The notes beneath the pieces are model-generated. The model ran no database searches, was not told the DNA's origin, and saw nothing but the letters and a program-made list of their open reading frames with translations. From positions 1 through 8,366 of the forward strand of contig JAQSVY010000050.1 in NCBI GenBank assembly GCA_029266935.1: DNA of 8,366 nucleotides. Reading direction: 5' to 3'. This DNA comes from Burkholderiales bacterium. Its GTDB lineage: Bacteria > Pseudomonadota > Gammaproteobacteria > Burkholderiales > SG8-39. Made by a program: the position numbers and the translations under genes. Positions 1-6,754 of this stretch are shown piece after piece (the stretch's first letter is position 1; every line of letters begins with the position of its first letter).

Positions 1-122
1 TAGGACTTGGCGACGGGGTGGCGCAGCGCCGTGACGACGACGGCATCGTCGGCAGCCTGCGCGGGCGCCGCGCCGCACGCGGCGAGCAAAGCGATGAAGA
101 GAAAACGGGACCGGCGTCTCAC
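1..122 (-). CDS. Exported protein, N-terminal fragment, possibly a TonB-dependent receptor (partial)
   Basis: Only the first 40 codons lie in the window; the gene runs off the left edge. Translation from GTG at 122 gives a basic n-region (M-RRRSR), a hydrophobic core (FLFIALLAAC) and a likely signal peptidase I site after APAQA (residue 23). The mature chain would begin ADDAVVVTALRHP. The stretch DAVVVTA resembles the TonB box at the start of outer-membrane receptors (BtuB has DTLVVTA), so a vitamin or siderophore receptor is the best guess. LAAC at residues 13-16 also fits a lipobox, so a lipoprotein cannot be excluded. There is no ATG and no Shine-Dalgarno sequence nearby; GTG is chosen because it begins the signal peptide. 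The start lies 14 nt after the stop of the decarboxylase-like gene on the same strand, so the two may be co-transcribed. The signal peptide is clear; the receptor assignment is tentative. Confidence 0.5.
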   Translation of the reverse strand, partial: MRRRSRFLFIALLAACGAAPAQAADDAVVVTALRHPVAKS

Positions 123-128
123 GTACGG

Positions 129-134
129 GCGATA
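129..134 (-). promoter_or_regulatory. Candidate -10 hexamer for the exported-protein gene
   Basis: On the minus strand TATCGC ends 6 nt before the GTG at 122, the spacing expected if transcription began on the start codon itself. It is a weak match to TATAAT, no -35 is recognisable, and it sits beside the stop of the preceding gene. It is listed because two other SD-less starts in the window have a similar hexamer at the same distance. Confidence 0.2.
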
Positions 135-136
135 GT

Positions 137-1801
137 CTAACTTCCGAAGCCGTCGGCCACGCGGATGTCGAGCAGGCTGGGCTGTCCCAGTTTCATTGAT
201 TCTTTAAGCGCTGCCGAAACCTCCTGCGGATCGCTTAGGCGGCGCGCGGAAAGGCCCATGGAGGTGGCGAGGGCCACGAAGTCGATCTCGGGATCGCGCA
301 GGTCCATGCCGGTGAACCTGTCGGTCTTGCGGAAGCCGACGAGGCGCTCCTTGATGATGCGGTAGGAGCGGTTGTTGGCGATGACGTAGGTGATGGGGAG
401 CTTGAGGTGTGCGGCGGTCCACAGCCCCTGGATGGAGTACATGGCGCTGCCGTCGCCGACCATAACGGCGATGGGGCGGCCGGGCAGGGCGAGGCTCAGG
501 CCCACGGCGCCGGGCACGGCGAAGCCGAGGCCGCCGCTGGCGAGGCCGTAGTAGGACTGGCGGTCGCGCAAGGGCAGGACCTTCAGGAGCGAGTTGCTGC
601 TGACGAGGCCTTCATCGACGACGACCGCGTCCTTGGGCAGCGCTTCGGCGAAGCGCAGCATCAGGTACATCGGGTCGATCGGCGAGGCTTCGGCAGCCTG
701 CATCGCCTCGACGCGAGCCTGGTTGCGCTGCGCGGTCCAGTTGCTCCTCTCGAGCTCGGCGAGGCGCTCCTGGGCGGCGACTTTCTGCTTCGGGGTCCAG
801 CGCTGCCGCATGGCCTGGATCAGGACTCGCAGCGTTTCCTTGACGTCGGCCTGGATGGCGAGGTCGGTGCGGTAGTTCTTGCCGAGCTCGGCGCTGCGCT
901 CCGAAATGTGGATCACCGGCAGGTTCTCCGGCAGCGGCTCGACCGGGCTGTAGACCGACATGCGCAAGAGATCCGCGCCGAGGCAGAGGAGCAGATCGTA
1001 GGGCTCGAGGGTCGAGCGCACCTGCTTCTGCAGGCGCGTGAGGGCGCCCATGAACGCGGGGTGCTCGCTCGGGAACTGCGCCGAGTAGGGAATCGAGGAC
1101 TGGAACACCGCGGCGCCGAGGAGCTCGGCGAGCTCGCTCGCCTCGCCGAAGGCGTCGCGCGTGGCGAGCTCGTGGCCGGCGAGGATGGCGGGTCTTCTGG
1201 ACGCCAAAAGCATTTTCGCCACTCTGGAAAGCGCGTCGTCCGACGGCCGGGCGGCGGCGTCGACGCGCACGGGCTTCCCCATCTCCAGCTCCAGCGTTTC
1301 GTCCAGCACGTCGCCGGGGAGACTGAGGAACACCGGGCCGGTCGGCGGGGTGAGGGCGATCTTGGCGGCGCGGTGGATGATTCTCGGCAGGTCGGCGGCG
1401 CGCGTCACTTCCACCGCCCACTTCACCAGCGGCTGCGCCACCGGCACGAGCGGCTCGTAGAGCATCGGCTCGAGCAGGCCGTGACCCTGCTCCTGCTGCC
1501 CGGCGGTGAGGATCACCGGCGAGCCGGAGAACTTGGCGTTGTAGAGCGCGCCCATGGCGTTGCCCAGGCCCGGCATGACGTGCACGTTTGCGGCGGCGAG
1601 GCGCCCTGAGCCGCGGCAGAAGCCGTCGGCCATCGCCACCACCACCGACTCCTGCAGACCGAGGACGAACTGGAGCTGCGGGAAGTCGGGCACGACCTCC
1701 ATGATCGCGAGCTCCGTGGTGCCGGGATTGCCGAAGAGGTGGGTGACGCCTTCGTCGACAAGGAGCTGCAGGAAGGCGGCGCGGCCGGTGGTCTTCTTCA
1801 T
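137..1801 (-). CDS. Benzoylformate decarboxylase-like thiamine diphosphate enzyme
   Basis: A complete 554-residue enzyme of the ThDP-dependent 2-keto acid decarboxylase / acetolactate synthase superfamily, slightly longer than Pseudomonas putida MdlC (about 528). Three domains are visible: an N-terminal PYR domain (about 1-170) with GNPGTTE at 24-30, the cofactor-activating glutamate E51 (GLQES) and H74 (VHVMPG); a middle domain (about 185-335); and a C-terminal PP domain (about 375-554) with the Mg/ThDP motif GDGSA at 449-453 ending in NN at 476-477. E51 and H74 correspond to MdlC Glu47 and His70. MdlC Ser26 is Thr28 here, and the catalytic His281 position appears to be Ser282 (RMSVY against RYHQY). 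The family is secure, but benzoylformate is not assured as substrate; another 2-keto acid, or lyase activity, is possible. ATG at 1801 starts the conserved N-terminus. No Shine-Dalgarno sequence is seen, and the gene diverges from the sensor kinase gene. Confidence 0.9.
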   Translation of the reverse strand: MKKTTGRAAFLQLLVDEGVTHLFGNPGTTELAIMEVVPDFPQLQFVLGLQESVVVAMADGFCRGSGRLAAANVHVMPGLGNAMGALYNAKFSGSPVILTAGQQEQGHGLLEPMLYEPLVPVAQPLVKWAVEVTRAADLPRIIHRAAKIALTPPTGPVFLSLPGDVLDETLELEMGKPVRVDAAARPSDDALSRVAKMLLASRRPAILAGHELATRDAFGEASELAELLGAAVFQSSIPYSAQFPSEHPAFMGALTRLQKQVRSTLEPYDLLLCLGADLLRMSVYSPVEPLPENLPVIHISERSAELGKNYRTDLAIQADVKETLRVLIQAMRQRWTPKQKVAAQERLAELERSNWTAQRNQARVEAMQAAEASPIDPMYLMLRFAEALPKDAVVVDEGLVSSNSLLKVLPLRDRQSYYGLASGGLGFAVPGAVGLSLALPGRPIAVMVGDGSAMYSIQGLWTAAHLKLPITYVIANNRSYRIIKERLVGFRKTDRFTGMDLRDPEIDFVALATSMGLSARRLSDPQEVSAALKESMKLGQPSLLDIRVADGFGS

Positions 1802-1807
1802 GGTGCG

Positions 1808-1813
1808 AGTGTA
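1808..1813 (-). promoter_or_regulatory. Candidate -10 hexamer for the decarboxylase-like gene
   Basis: Read on the minus strand, TACACT lies exactly 6 nt before the ATG at 1801. It shares four of six bases with TATAAT, including the key second A and last T. No -35 match was found 16-18 nt upstream and no Shine-Dalgarno sequence lies between it and the ATG, so a leaderless or near-leaderless transcript is implied if it is real. Confidence 0.3.
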
Positions 1814-1849
1814 ATTCGCCGAGGTAGATTCCGGGCCGGCGCCTGCCGC

Positions 1850-1855
1850 TATCAT
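1850..1855 (+). promoter_or_regulatory. Candidate -10 hexamer for the sensor kinase operon
   Basis: TATCAT (five of six to TATAAT) ends 6 nt before the GTG at 1862, so transcription would start at or next to the start codon. No Shine-Dalgarno sequence precedes the GTG and no convincing -35 is present. The 60-bp divergent gap has room for only one compact promoter on each strand. Confidence 0.35.
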
Positions 1856-1861
1856 GCGAAC

Positions 1862-4177
1862 GTGACGGCCGCCGATTCGCTCGCGGTGGGGCAGCGCGCG
1901 CCGAGCCATGCGCAGCTGCGCAGCTTTGCCCTGCTCTCGGTGCTCTACGCCGTGGTCACGGCGGTGGTGCTCGCCTGGGCCGACGCGCCCGGCCCCGCCG
2001 AGCAGAACGTCGTGGTGGTGTACGGCATTGGCATCCTCATCGCCGATTTCTGCACGGCGGTGCTCCTGGGCGCGATATACCTCGGCACCGGGCGGCAGTC
2101 GCTCCTCGTCCTGACCTGCGCCTACGTGTACGGCGGTCTGATGGCTGGAGCGCACATGTCGACGTTCGCGGGCGCGCTCTTCCCCGAGCCGCTCTTCGGC
2201 AGCCGGCAGACCGAGACGTGGCTCTTCGTGGCGTGGCGCGCCGGCATGGCGGCTTTCTACCTCGCCGCCGTGCTGCAGGCGTTGCGCGAGGGCCCGCGGC
2301 ACAAGGAGCGGCGCGCCGCCCGGCTCTTCGCCTCTTGCGCCCTCACGCTCTCCGCCGCCGTCGTCCTCGCCTCGCTCGCCGCGCGCTGGCAGGTCGAGGG
2401 CACCGCTCGCGCCGGCCCCGCCGACCTCGTCGCCGCGCTGCAGTGGGGCGCGGCGGCGCTCTGCGCCGCCGCCTACGCGCTCATCTGGCGCGCCCGCGCG
2501 CGCGGCGACCTGCTCTACCTCTGGCTGGGGCTGGTGCTGCTCGCCTCGGTGGCGACTCTCGTGCTCGCGAACCTCTCGCCCGGCACCTACAGCGCCGGCT
2601 GGTACGCCTCGCGCGCCAACCTCGTGCTCTCGTCGTGCCTGCTGCTCGCTTTCCTGCTCGGCGATCTCATCAACGAGGAGCGGCCCCGGTCCACGGCGTC
2701 GATGATCTCGGCCTACGGCGGCGCGGTTGCGGTGACGCTCGCGGCGCTCTTCCTGCGCTGGTTCCTCGACCCATGGCTCGGCAACCAGGTCCCGTACCTC
2801 ACGCTCTACGGCGCGGTGGCCATCGCGGTGTGGTTCGGCGGTCTGGGGCCGGCGGTGCTGGCGATGGTGCTCGGCTACGTCGTGATCAACGTGCGCTACG
2901 TGTCGCCCATCGGCACGCTGTCGATCGACAGCCCGGATGACGCGATCGGCCTGGTGCTCTTCGCGCTGTCTGCCGCGCTCGTCGTCGTGCTGGGCGAGGC
3001 CATGCGCCGCGCCCGCGACCGCTACCGCGCCTCCGAGCTCGAGCTGATGCAGCGCGCGCGGCTGCTGCAGCGGGCGGACGCGAAGAAGGGCGAGTTCCTC
3101 GCCGTGCTCTCCCACGAGCTGCGCAACCCGCTCGCGCCGCTGCGCACCGGCCTTGCCCTGCTCAAGATGCGGCAGGAGGGCGCGGCGACGGCCGAGACGC
3201 ACGAGATGATGGAACGGCAGATCGCGCAGCTCTCGCGGCTGATCGACGATCTCCTCGACGTGAGCCGCATCGACCGCGGCAAGCTCGAGGTACGCAAGGA
3301 GTGCATCGCCGTCAACGGCATGCTGCAGACCGCCATAGACACGGCCAAGCCCAACATCGATGCCAAGGGCCACACGCTGGTCGTGCGCTACCCGGCCGAG
3401 GCGCTCTACCTGGACGGCGACTCGGTGCGCCTCGCCCAGGTGGTGTCGAACCTGCTCAACAACGCGGCGAAGTTCACGCCGCCCAAGGGCCGGATCGACC
3501 TCTCGGCGCGAGCCGAGGACGGCCAGGTCGTGCTCAGCGTCGCCGACGATGGCATCGGCATTGCGCCGGAGCAGCTGCGGGAGGTCTTCGACATGTTCGT
3601 GCAGCTCGACGCGAGCCACGCCAGCGCGGGGGGGCTCGGCCTCGGTCTCACGCTCGCACGCTCCATCGTCGAGCGCCACGGCGGCACCATCGAGGCGCGC
3701 AGCCCCGGAGCGGGAAAGGGAAGCGAGTTCATCGTGCGGCTGCCGCTGGCGGCCGCCCCGGTGATGCTGGAGACCATCCCTGCCGCCGCGGCGCAGGCGC
3801 CGGCGCGCCGGCGCGTCCTGGTCGTCGACGACAACGTCGACGCCGCGCAGACGCTCGCCGACTACCTGAGGCTCGACGGGCACCGCGTCGAGAGCGCGGT
3901 GGATGGCGAGGCCGCGCTGCGCATCGCCGAAGTGCTGCATCCGGAGGTTGCGTTCATCGATCTCAACATGCCACGGATGGACGGCGCCGAGGTGGCGAAG
4001 CGCTTGCGCGTCACGCCCTGGGGGCGCGAGGCGCGGCTCGTCGCGCTCACCGGCATGGGGCAGCAGTCGGACATCGAGCGCACCCGCGAGGCGGGGTTCG
4101 ACGAGCACATCACCAAGCCTGCGGACCTGCAACGCGTCTCGAGCCTCGTCGCCGCGTCGTATCATCCTCGCCCATGA
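1862..4177 (+). CDS. Hybrid membrane sensor histidine kinase (MASE4-like, DUF4118-like, HisKA, HATPase, receiver)
   Basis: A 771-residue hybrid sensor kinase of the inner membrane. Residues 20-270 hold about eight hydrophobic segments with features of the MASE4 sensor domain (TAVLL near 65, then AYVYGGLMAGAHMSTFAGA and the QTETWLFVAW region). Residues 280-380 hold four more segments resembling the KdpD-type DUF4118 module. A short helix leads to HisKA with phospho-acceptor H418 (FLAVLSHELRNP), the N box NLLNNAAKF (530-538), the G1 box DDGIGI (562-567) and the glycine-rich G2 segment (590-596). After an Ala/Pro linker, a receiver (about 650-765) has the acidic pair D656/D657, phospho-acceptor D700, T730 and K752. 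All catalytic residues are present, so it should autophosphorylate and pass phosphate to its own receiver. No HPt, response regulator or DNA-binding protein is nearby. The start is uncertain: GTG at 1862 follows a TATCAT hexamer, and an in-frame GTG at 1886 is an alternative. The stop overlaps the next gene's ATG by 4 nt. Confidence 0.9.
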   Translation: MTAADSLAVGQRAPSHAQLRSFALLSVLYAVVTAVVLAWADAPGPAEQNVVVVYGIGILIADFCTAVLLGAIYLGTGRQSLLVLTCAYVYGGLMAGAHMSTFAGALFPEPLFGSRQTETWLFVAWRAGMAAFYLAAVLQALREGPRHKERRAARLFASCALTLSAAVVLASLAARWQVEGTARAGPADLVAALQWGAAALCAAAYALIWRARARGDLLYLWLGLVLLASVATLVLANLSPGTYSAGWYASRANLVLSSCLLLAFLLGDLINEERPRSTASMISAYGGAVAVTLAALFLRWFLDPWLGNQVPYLTLYGAVAIAVWFGGLGPAVLAMVLGYVVINVRYVSPIGTLSIDSPDDAIGLVLFALSAALVVVLGEAMRRARDRYRASELELMQRARLLQRADAKKGEFLAVLSHELRNPLAPLRTGLALLKMRQEGAATAETHEMMERQIAQLSRLIDDLLDVSRIDRGKLEVRKECIAVNGMLQTAIDTAKPNIDAKGHTLVVRYPAEALYLDGDSVRLAQVVSNLLNNAAKFTPPKGRIDLSARAEDGQVVLSVADDGIGIAPEQLREVFDMFVQLDASHASAGGLGLGLTLARSIVERHGGTIEARSPGAGKGSEFIVRLPLAAAPVMLETIPAAAAQAPARRRVLVVDDNVDAAQTLADYLRLDGHRVESAVDGEAALRIAEVLHPEVAFIDLNMPRMDGAEVAKRLRVTPWGREARLVALTGMGQQSDIERTREAGFDEHITKPADLQRVSSLVAASYHPRP
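4160..4165 (+). promoter_or_regulatory. Possible internal -10 hexamer before the lyase gene
   Basis: TATCAT, identical to the hexamer before the sensor kinase, lies inside the last kinase codons, 8 nt before the lyase ATG. The lyase has no Shine-Dalgarno sequence. It may be an internal promoter giving a short or leaderless transcript, or simply coding sequence (parts of the Ser-Tyr-His codons near the kinase C-terminus). Confidence 0.2.
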
Positions 4178-5061
4178 GCCGGGACAAGCGCGCGGCGCTC
4201 GCGAGCCGCATGAAGCAGGGCGCGCTCGTCGTCGCGCCGGGCATCTTCGACATGATCTCGGCGAAGATCGCCGATCGGCTGGGCTTCGAATGCCTGTACG
4301 TCACCGGCTACGGCACGGTGGCCTCGCACCTCGGCCTGCCCGACGCCGGGCTCGCCACCTACAGCGACATGGTCGCGCGTGTGGCGCAGATGGCGAAGCT
4401 CACCGCCACGCCGCTCATCGCCGACGCCGATACCGGCTACGGCGGCCTGCTTAACGTGCGCCACACCGTGCAGGGCTATGAAGCCGCCGGCGCCTGCGGC
4501 ATCCAGCTCGAGGACCAGGAATTCCCGAAGAAGTGCGGCCACATGCTCGGCCGCCGCGTCATCGACGCCGAGGACATGGCCGCCAAGGTGCGCGTGGCAG
4601 TGGAGAGCCGCTCCGACCCCGACTTCCTCGTCGTCGCGCGCACCGATGCGCGCACCACGCTCGGCCTCGACGAGGCGCTGCGCCGCGCCGAGCGCTACCT
4701 CGAGGCGGGCGCCGACGTGCTCTTCATCGAGTCGCCCGAGTCGGTGGAGGAGATGCGCCGGATCGGCGAGCGCTTCCGCGGCGTGCCGCTGCTCGCCAAC
4801 ATGGTCGAAGGCGGCCGCACGCCGCTCCTCGACGCGAAGGCCCTGCAGGAGATCGGCTACCGCATCGCCATCTTCCCGGGCCTGGGCTTCCTCGCCGCCG
4901 GCGGCGCGCTCGAGCGCGCCTACGGCGAGCTCAGGGCCGCCGGCTCCAGCCAGGCGATCTCCGTGCCGCTCTACGACTTCAAGCGCTTCAGCACGCTCAT
5001 GGGCTTCGACGACGTCACCGAGTTCGACCGGCGATGGAGATCGGGGTCAGACCCCGAATAG
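4174..5061 (+). CDS. Isocitrate lyase/PEP mutase superfamily C-C lyase (methylisocitrate or dimethylmalate lyase-like)
   Basis: A 295-residue TIM-barrel enzyme, the usual length for the short members of this superfamily. It carries the Mg-binding DADTGYG motif (84-90; D84 and D86), LEDQE (112-116), and the lyase signature KKCGH (119-123) with the catalytic-type cysteine C121. ARTDAR (155-160), IESPES (185-190) and the NMVEGGRTP loop (209-217) also fit. Presence of KKCGH points to a C-C lyase of the 2-methylisocitrate / 2,3-dimethylmalate type, making pyruvate plus a second acid, rather than a PEP mutase. Many relatives are mislabelled carboxyvinyl-carboxyphosphonate phosphorylmutase, and oxaloacetate decarboxylases are also related, so the substrate is open. 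ATG at 4174 overlaps the kinase stop (ATGA), indicating translational coupling. The last residues (GSDPE) are encoded by a perfect 17-bp palindrome, and the next gene begins on the base after the stop. Confidence 0.88.
   Translation: MSRDKRAALASRMKQGALVVAPGIFDMISAKIADRLGFECLYVTGYGTVASHLGLPDAGLATYSDMVARVAQMAKLTATPLIADADTGYGGLLNVRHTVQGYEAAGACGIQLEDQEFPKKCGHMLGRRVIDAEDMAAKVRVAVESRSDPDFLVVARTDARTTLGLDEALRRAERYLEAGADVLFIESPESVEEMRRIGERFRGVPLLANMVEGGRTPLLDAKALQEIGYRIAIFPGLGFLAAGGALERAYGELRAAGSSQAISVPLYDFKRFSTLMGFDDVTEFDRRWRSGSDPE
5041..5057. repeat. Perfect 17-bp palindrome, REP-like, inside the 3' end of the lyase gene
   Basis: TCGGGGTC and its exact reverse complement GACCCCGA are separated by a single A. 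The symmetry stops at the flanking bases (A at 5040 and A at 5058). It encodes the end of the lyase (most of GSDPE) and stops 4 nt before the next gene's ATG. No run of T follows, so it is not a classical terminator. Similar GGGGTCAGACCCC cores are, as I recall, frequent in betaproteobacterial genomes; that is recollection and was not checked. No second copy occurs in the window. Confidence 0.65.
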
Positions 5062-6738
5062 ATGATGCTGGACCTCCTCATTCGCAACGGCACCGTGGTC
5101 GACGGCACCGGCGCGCCGGGCAAGCGGATGGATGTCGCAGTTTCGGACGGAAAGATCTTCTCCGTCGAGAAGAGAATCCATGAAACCGCGCGCAGAATCG
5201 TCGAGGCCGAAGACCTGGTGGTGGCGCCGGGGTTCATCGACCCGCACACCCACTATGACGCGCAGATCTGCTGGGACGGGGCGACGACGCCGTCGAGCTG
5301 GCACGGCGTGACGACGGTGGTGATGGGCAACTGCGGCGTCGGCATCGCGCCCTGCCGGCCGGGGGGGCGCGAGATCGCGATGCGCGACCTCGTCAACGTC
5401 GAGGCGATTCCCTTCGAGGTGCTCGACGCCGGCATCACCTGGGACTGGGAGAGCTTCCCGCAGTACATGGACGCCGCGCAGCGCCGCAAGCCGGCGCTCA
5501 ACCTCGCCTTCCTCGTGCCCCTCACGCCGCTGCGGCACTACGTGATGGGCGAGGCCTCGATGGAAAGGGCTGCCAACGCCGATGAGATCCAGGAACTCAA
5601 GTCTGTATTCGGAAGGGCAATCGACGCAGGCGCCTTTGGCTTCTCCAGCACGCTGCTCAACCAGCACCTGGGCTACCAGGGTCGGCCGCTCGCCTGCCGC
5701 AACGCGAGCCGCGAGGAGCTGAAGGCCTGCTGCAACGCGCTGCGCGAGCGCGGCAAGGGCGCGATCGAGTTCGCGATGACGAGGCAGCTCGGGGTGATGG
5801 ACGACCCGGAGCTCGAGCTGCTCGATTTCCTGCTCGAGGAGAGTCGCCGGCCGGTGACGTTCATCGCCATGTTCGACCGCGACGACATCCCGGAAGCGGT
5901 GCGCACCTCGCTCGTGAAGGCGGCGCCGATGATCGCGAAGGGGGCGCGGCCGCAGACCTCGCCGCTGCCGCTCACGCGCGAGATCAACATGCGCAACCCG
6001 TTCTCCTTCGCCGCGTTCCCGGCCTGGAAGCGCGTGTTCGAGGACAAGTCGAAGGAGGCGCAGGCCGCGGTCTACCGCGATGCTCGATTCAGGAACGCCT
6101 TTCGTGAAGATCTCAAGCACCCGGCTTCCTTCGGCAACTGGGCGCGCATCGCGGTCCATGAAGTCGGGTCCCCGGAGCTGAAGCGGTTCGAGGGGAAAAC
6201 CATCGAGGAAATCGCGGCGGCGCAGGGCAAGGATGGCGTCGATGCGCTTCTGGACCTGGTTCTGGATGACGATCTCCAGACCGGACTGACCATGCAGTCC
6301 TTCAACACGCGAGCCGACCGCATGGCGGAGCTGTTGAACGACCGCGACATCCTGCTCGGCCTCGGCGACGGCGGCGCGCACCTCGATATGCTCTGCGACG
6401 CGGGCTACCCGACCTACGTGCTCGGCACCTGGGTGAGGGAGCGCAAAGTGCTGTCGCTCGAGGAAGCGGTGCGACGCATGACGTCCGATCCCGCCGATTT
6501 TTTCGGGATTTCCGACCGGGGCAGGATCGCGACTGGAAAAGCTGCGGACATCGTCATCTTCGATCCCGCCGCGATCGGCTCGGGCGGGCGGCCGGAGCGC
6601 GTCCGCGACCTGCCCGGGGGCGGCAAGCGCATGGTAATGCGCTCGCGCGGTGTCGAAATGACACTGGTGAACGGCGCGCCGACGTGGGAGAACACAGCGT
6701 TGACGGGCGCCGCTGCGGGGCGCGTGCTGCGCTCCTGA
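5062..6738 (+). CDS. Amidohydrolase, N-acyl-D-amino-acid deacylase (D-aminoacylase)-like
   Basis: A 558-residue amidohydrolase-superfamily enzyme, somewhat longer than classical D-aminoacylase (about 480). The N-terminal strand [16 protein letters not shown] and the C-terminal [12 protein letters not shown] / MTLVNG segments form the typical small beta-sandwich around the barrel. Metal-site features include [10 protein letters not shown] (57-66; H62, H64), the [10 protein letters not shown] loop (89-98) with C91 in the place of the D-aminoacylase cysteine ligand, and GDGGAH (435-440) with the catalytic-type aspartate D436. The downstream histidine ligands of D-aminoacylase are not obvious: the matching strands read AIEFAMTR and VTFIAMFDR. 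That pattern may mark a separate subfamily, so the substrate is unknown. A cytoplasmic location is likely because no signal peptide is present. ATG at 5062 directly follows the lyase stop, with no SD sequence, which suggests termination-reinitiation; a second ATG follows immediately. FrmA begins 16 nt downstream. Patches of the gene use AT-richer codons (AGA, AGG, GTA, GCA). Confidence 0.87.
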   Translation: MMLDLLIRNGTVVDGTGAPGKRMDVAVSDGKIFSVEKRIHETARRIVEAEDLVVAPGFIDPHTHYDAQICWDGATTPSSWHGVTTVVMGNCGVGIAPCRPGGREIAMRDLVNVEAIPFEVLDAGITWDWESFPQYMDAAQRRKPALNLAFLVPLTPLRHYVMGEASMERAANADEIQELKSVFGRAIDAGAFGFSSTLLNQHLGYQGRPLACRNASREELKACCNALRERGKGAIEFAMTRQLGVMDDPELELLDFLLEESRRPVTFIAMFDRDDIPEAVRTSLVKAAPMIAKGARPQTSPLPLTREINMRNPFSFAAFPAWKRVFEDKSKEAQAAVYRDARFRNAFREDLKHPASFGNWARIAVHEVGSPELKRFEGKTIEEIAAAQGKDGVDALLDLVLDDDLQTGLTMQSFNTRADRMAELLNDRDILLGLGDGGAHLDMLCDAGYPTYVLGTWVRERKVLSLEEAVRRMTSDPADFFGISDRGRIATGKAADIVIFDPAAIGSGGRPERVRDLPGGGKRMVMRSRGVEMTLVNGAPTWENTALTGAAAGRVLRS

Positions 6739-6743
6739 AGATC

Positions 6744-6749
6744 GGAGGA
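6744..6749 (+). promoter_or_regulatory. Strong Shine-Dalgarno sequence for frmA
   Basis: GGAGGA ends 5 nt before the ATG at 6755, in the 16-nt gap after the amidohydrolase stop. It fixes the frmA start and contrasts with the SD-less starts of the first three operon genes. Confidence 0.8.
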
Positions 6750-6754
6750 TTCGG

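Noticed and set aside
407..1609. 400-residue plus-strand open frame opposite the decarboxylase-like gene
   Set aside because: Low-complexity Arg/Gly/Ala/His composition without a motif; it is the antisense shadow of a gene with clear ThDP motifs.
1739..1861. N-terminal extension of the sensor kinase to the ATG at 1739
   Set aside because: It would overlap the divergent gene by more than 60 nt and adds 41 residues with no membrane segment or conservation; GTG 1862 fits better.
3790..3816. GC-only inverted-repeat-like sequence between kinase and receiver domains
   Set aside because: It encodes the Ala/Pro/Arg linker and reflects low-complexity GC-rich codons rather than a terminator or operator.
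1802..4165. Very long minus-strand open frame running antisense through the sensor kinase and continuous with the decarboxylase-like gene
   Set aside because: The part upstream of ATG 1801 is arginine- and histidine-rich with no recognisable domain and mirrors the GC-biased codons of the kinase. The real enzyme starts at 1801, where homology begins.
3301..4173. N-terminal extension of the lyase frame back into the kinase gene
   Set aside because: The extension is an out-of-frame reading of the HATPase and receiver region; lyase homology begins at the ATG at 4174.
5041..5061. Intrinsic terminator at the lyase-deacylase junction
   Set aside because: The stem is good but the loop is a single base and no T-run follows; the next gene starts at once, so transcription must continue.
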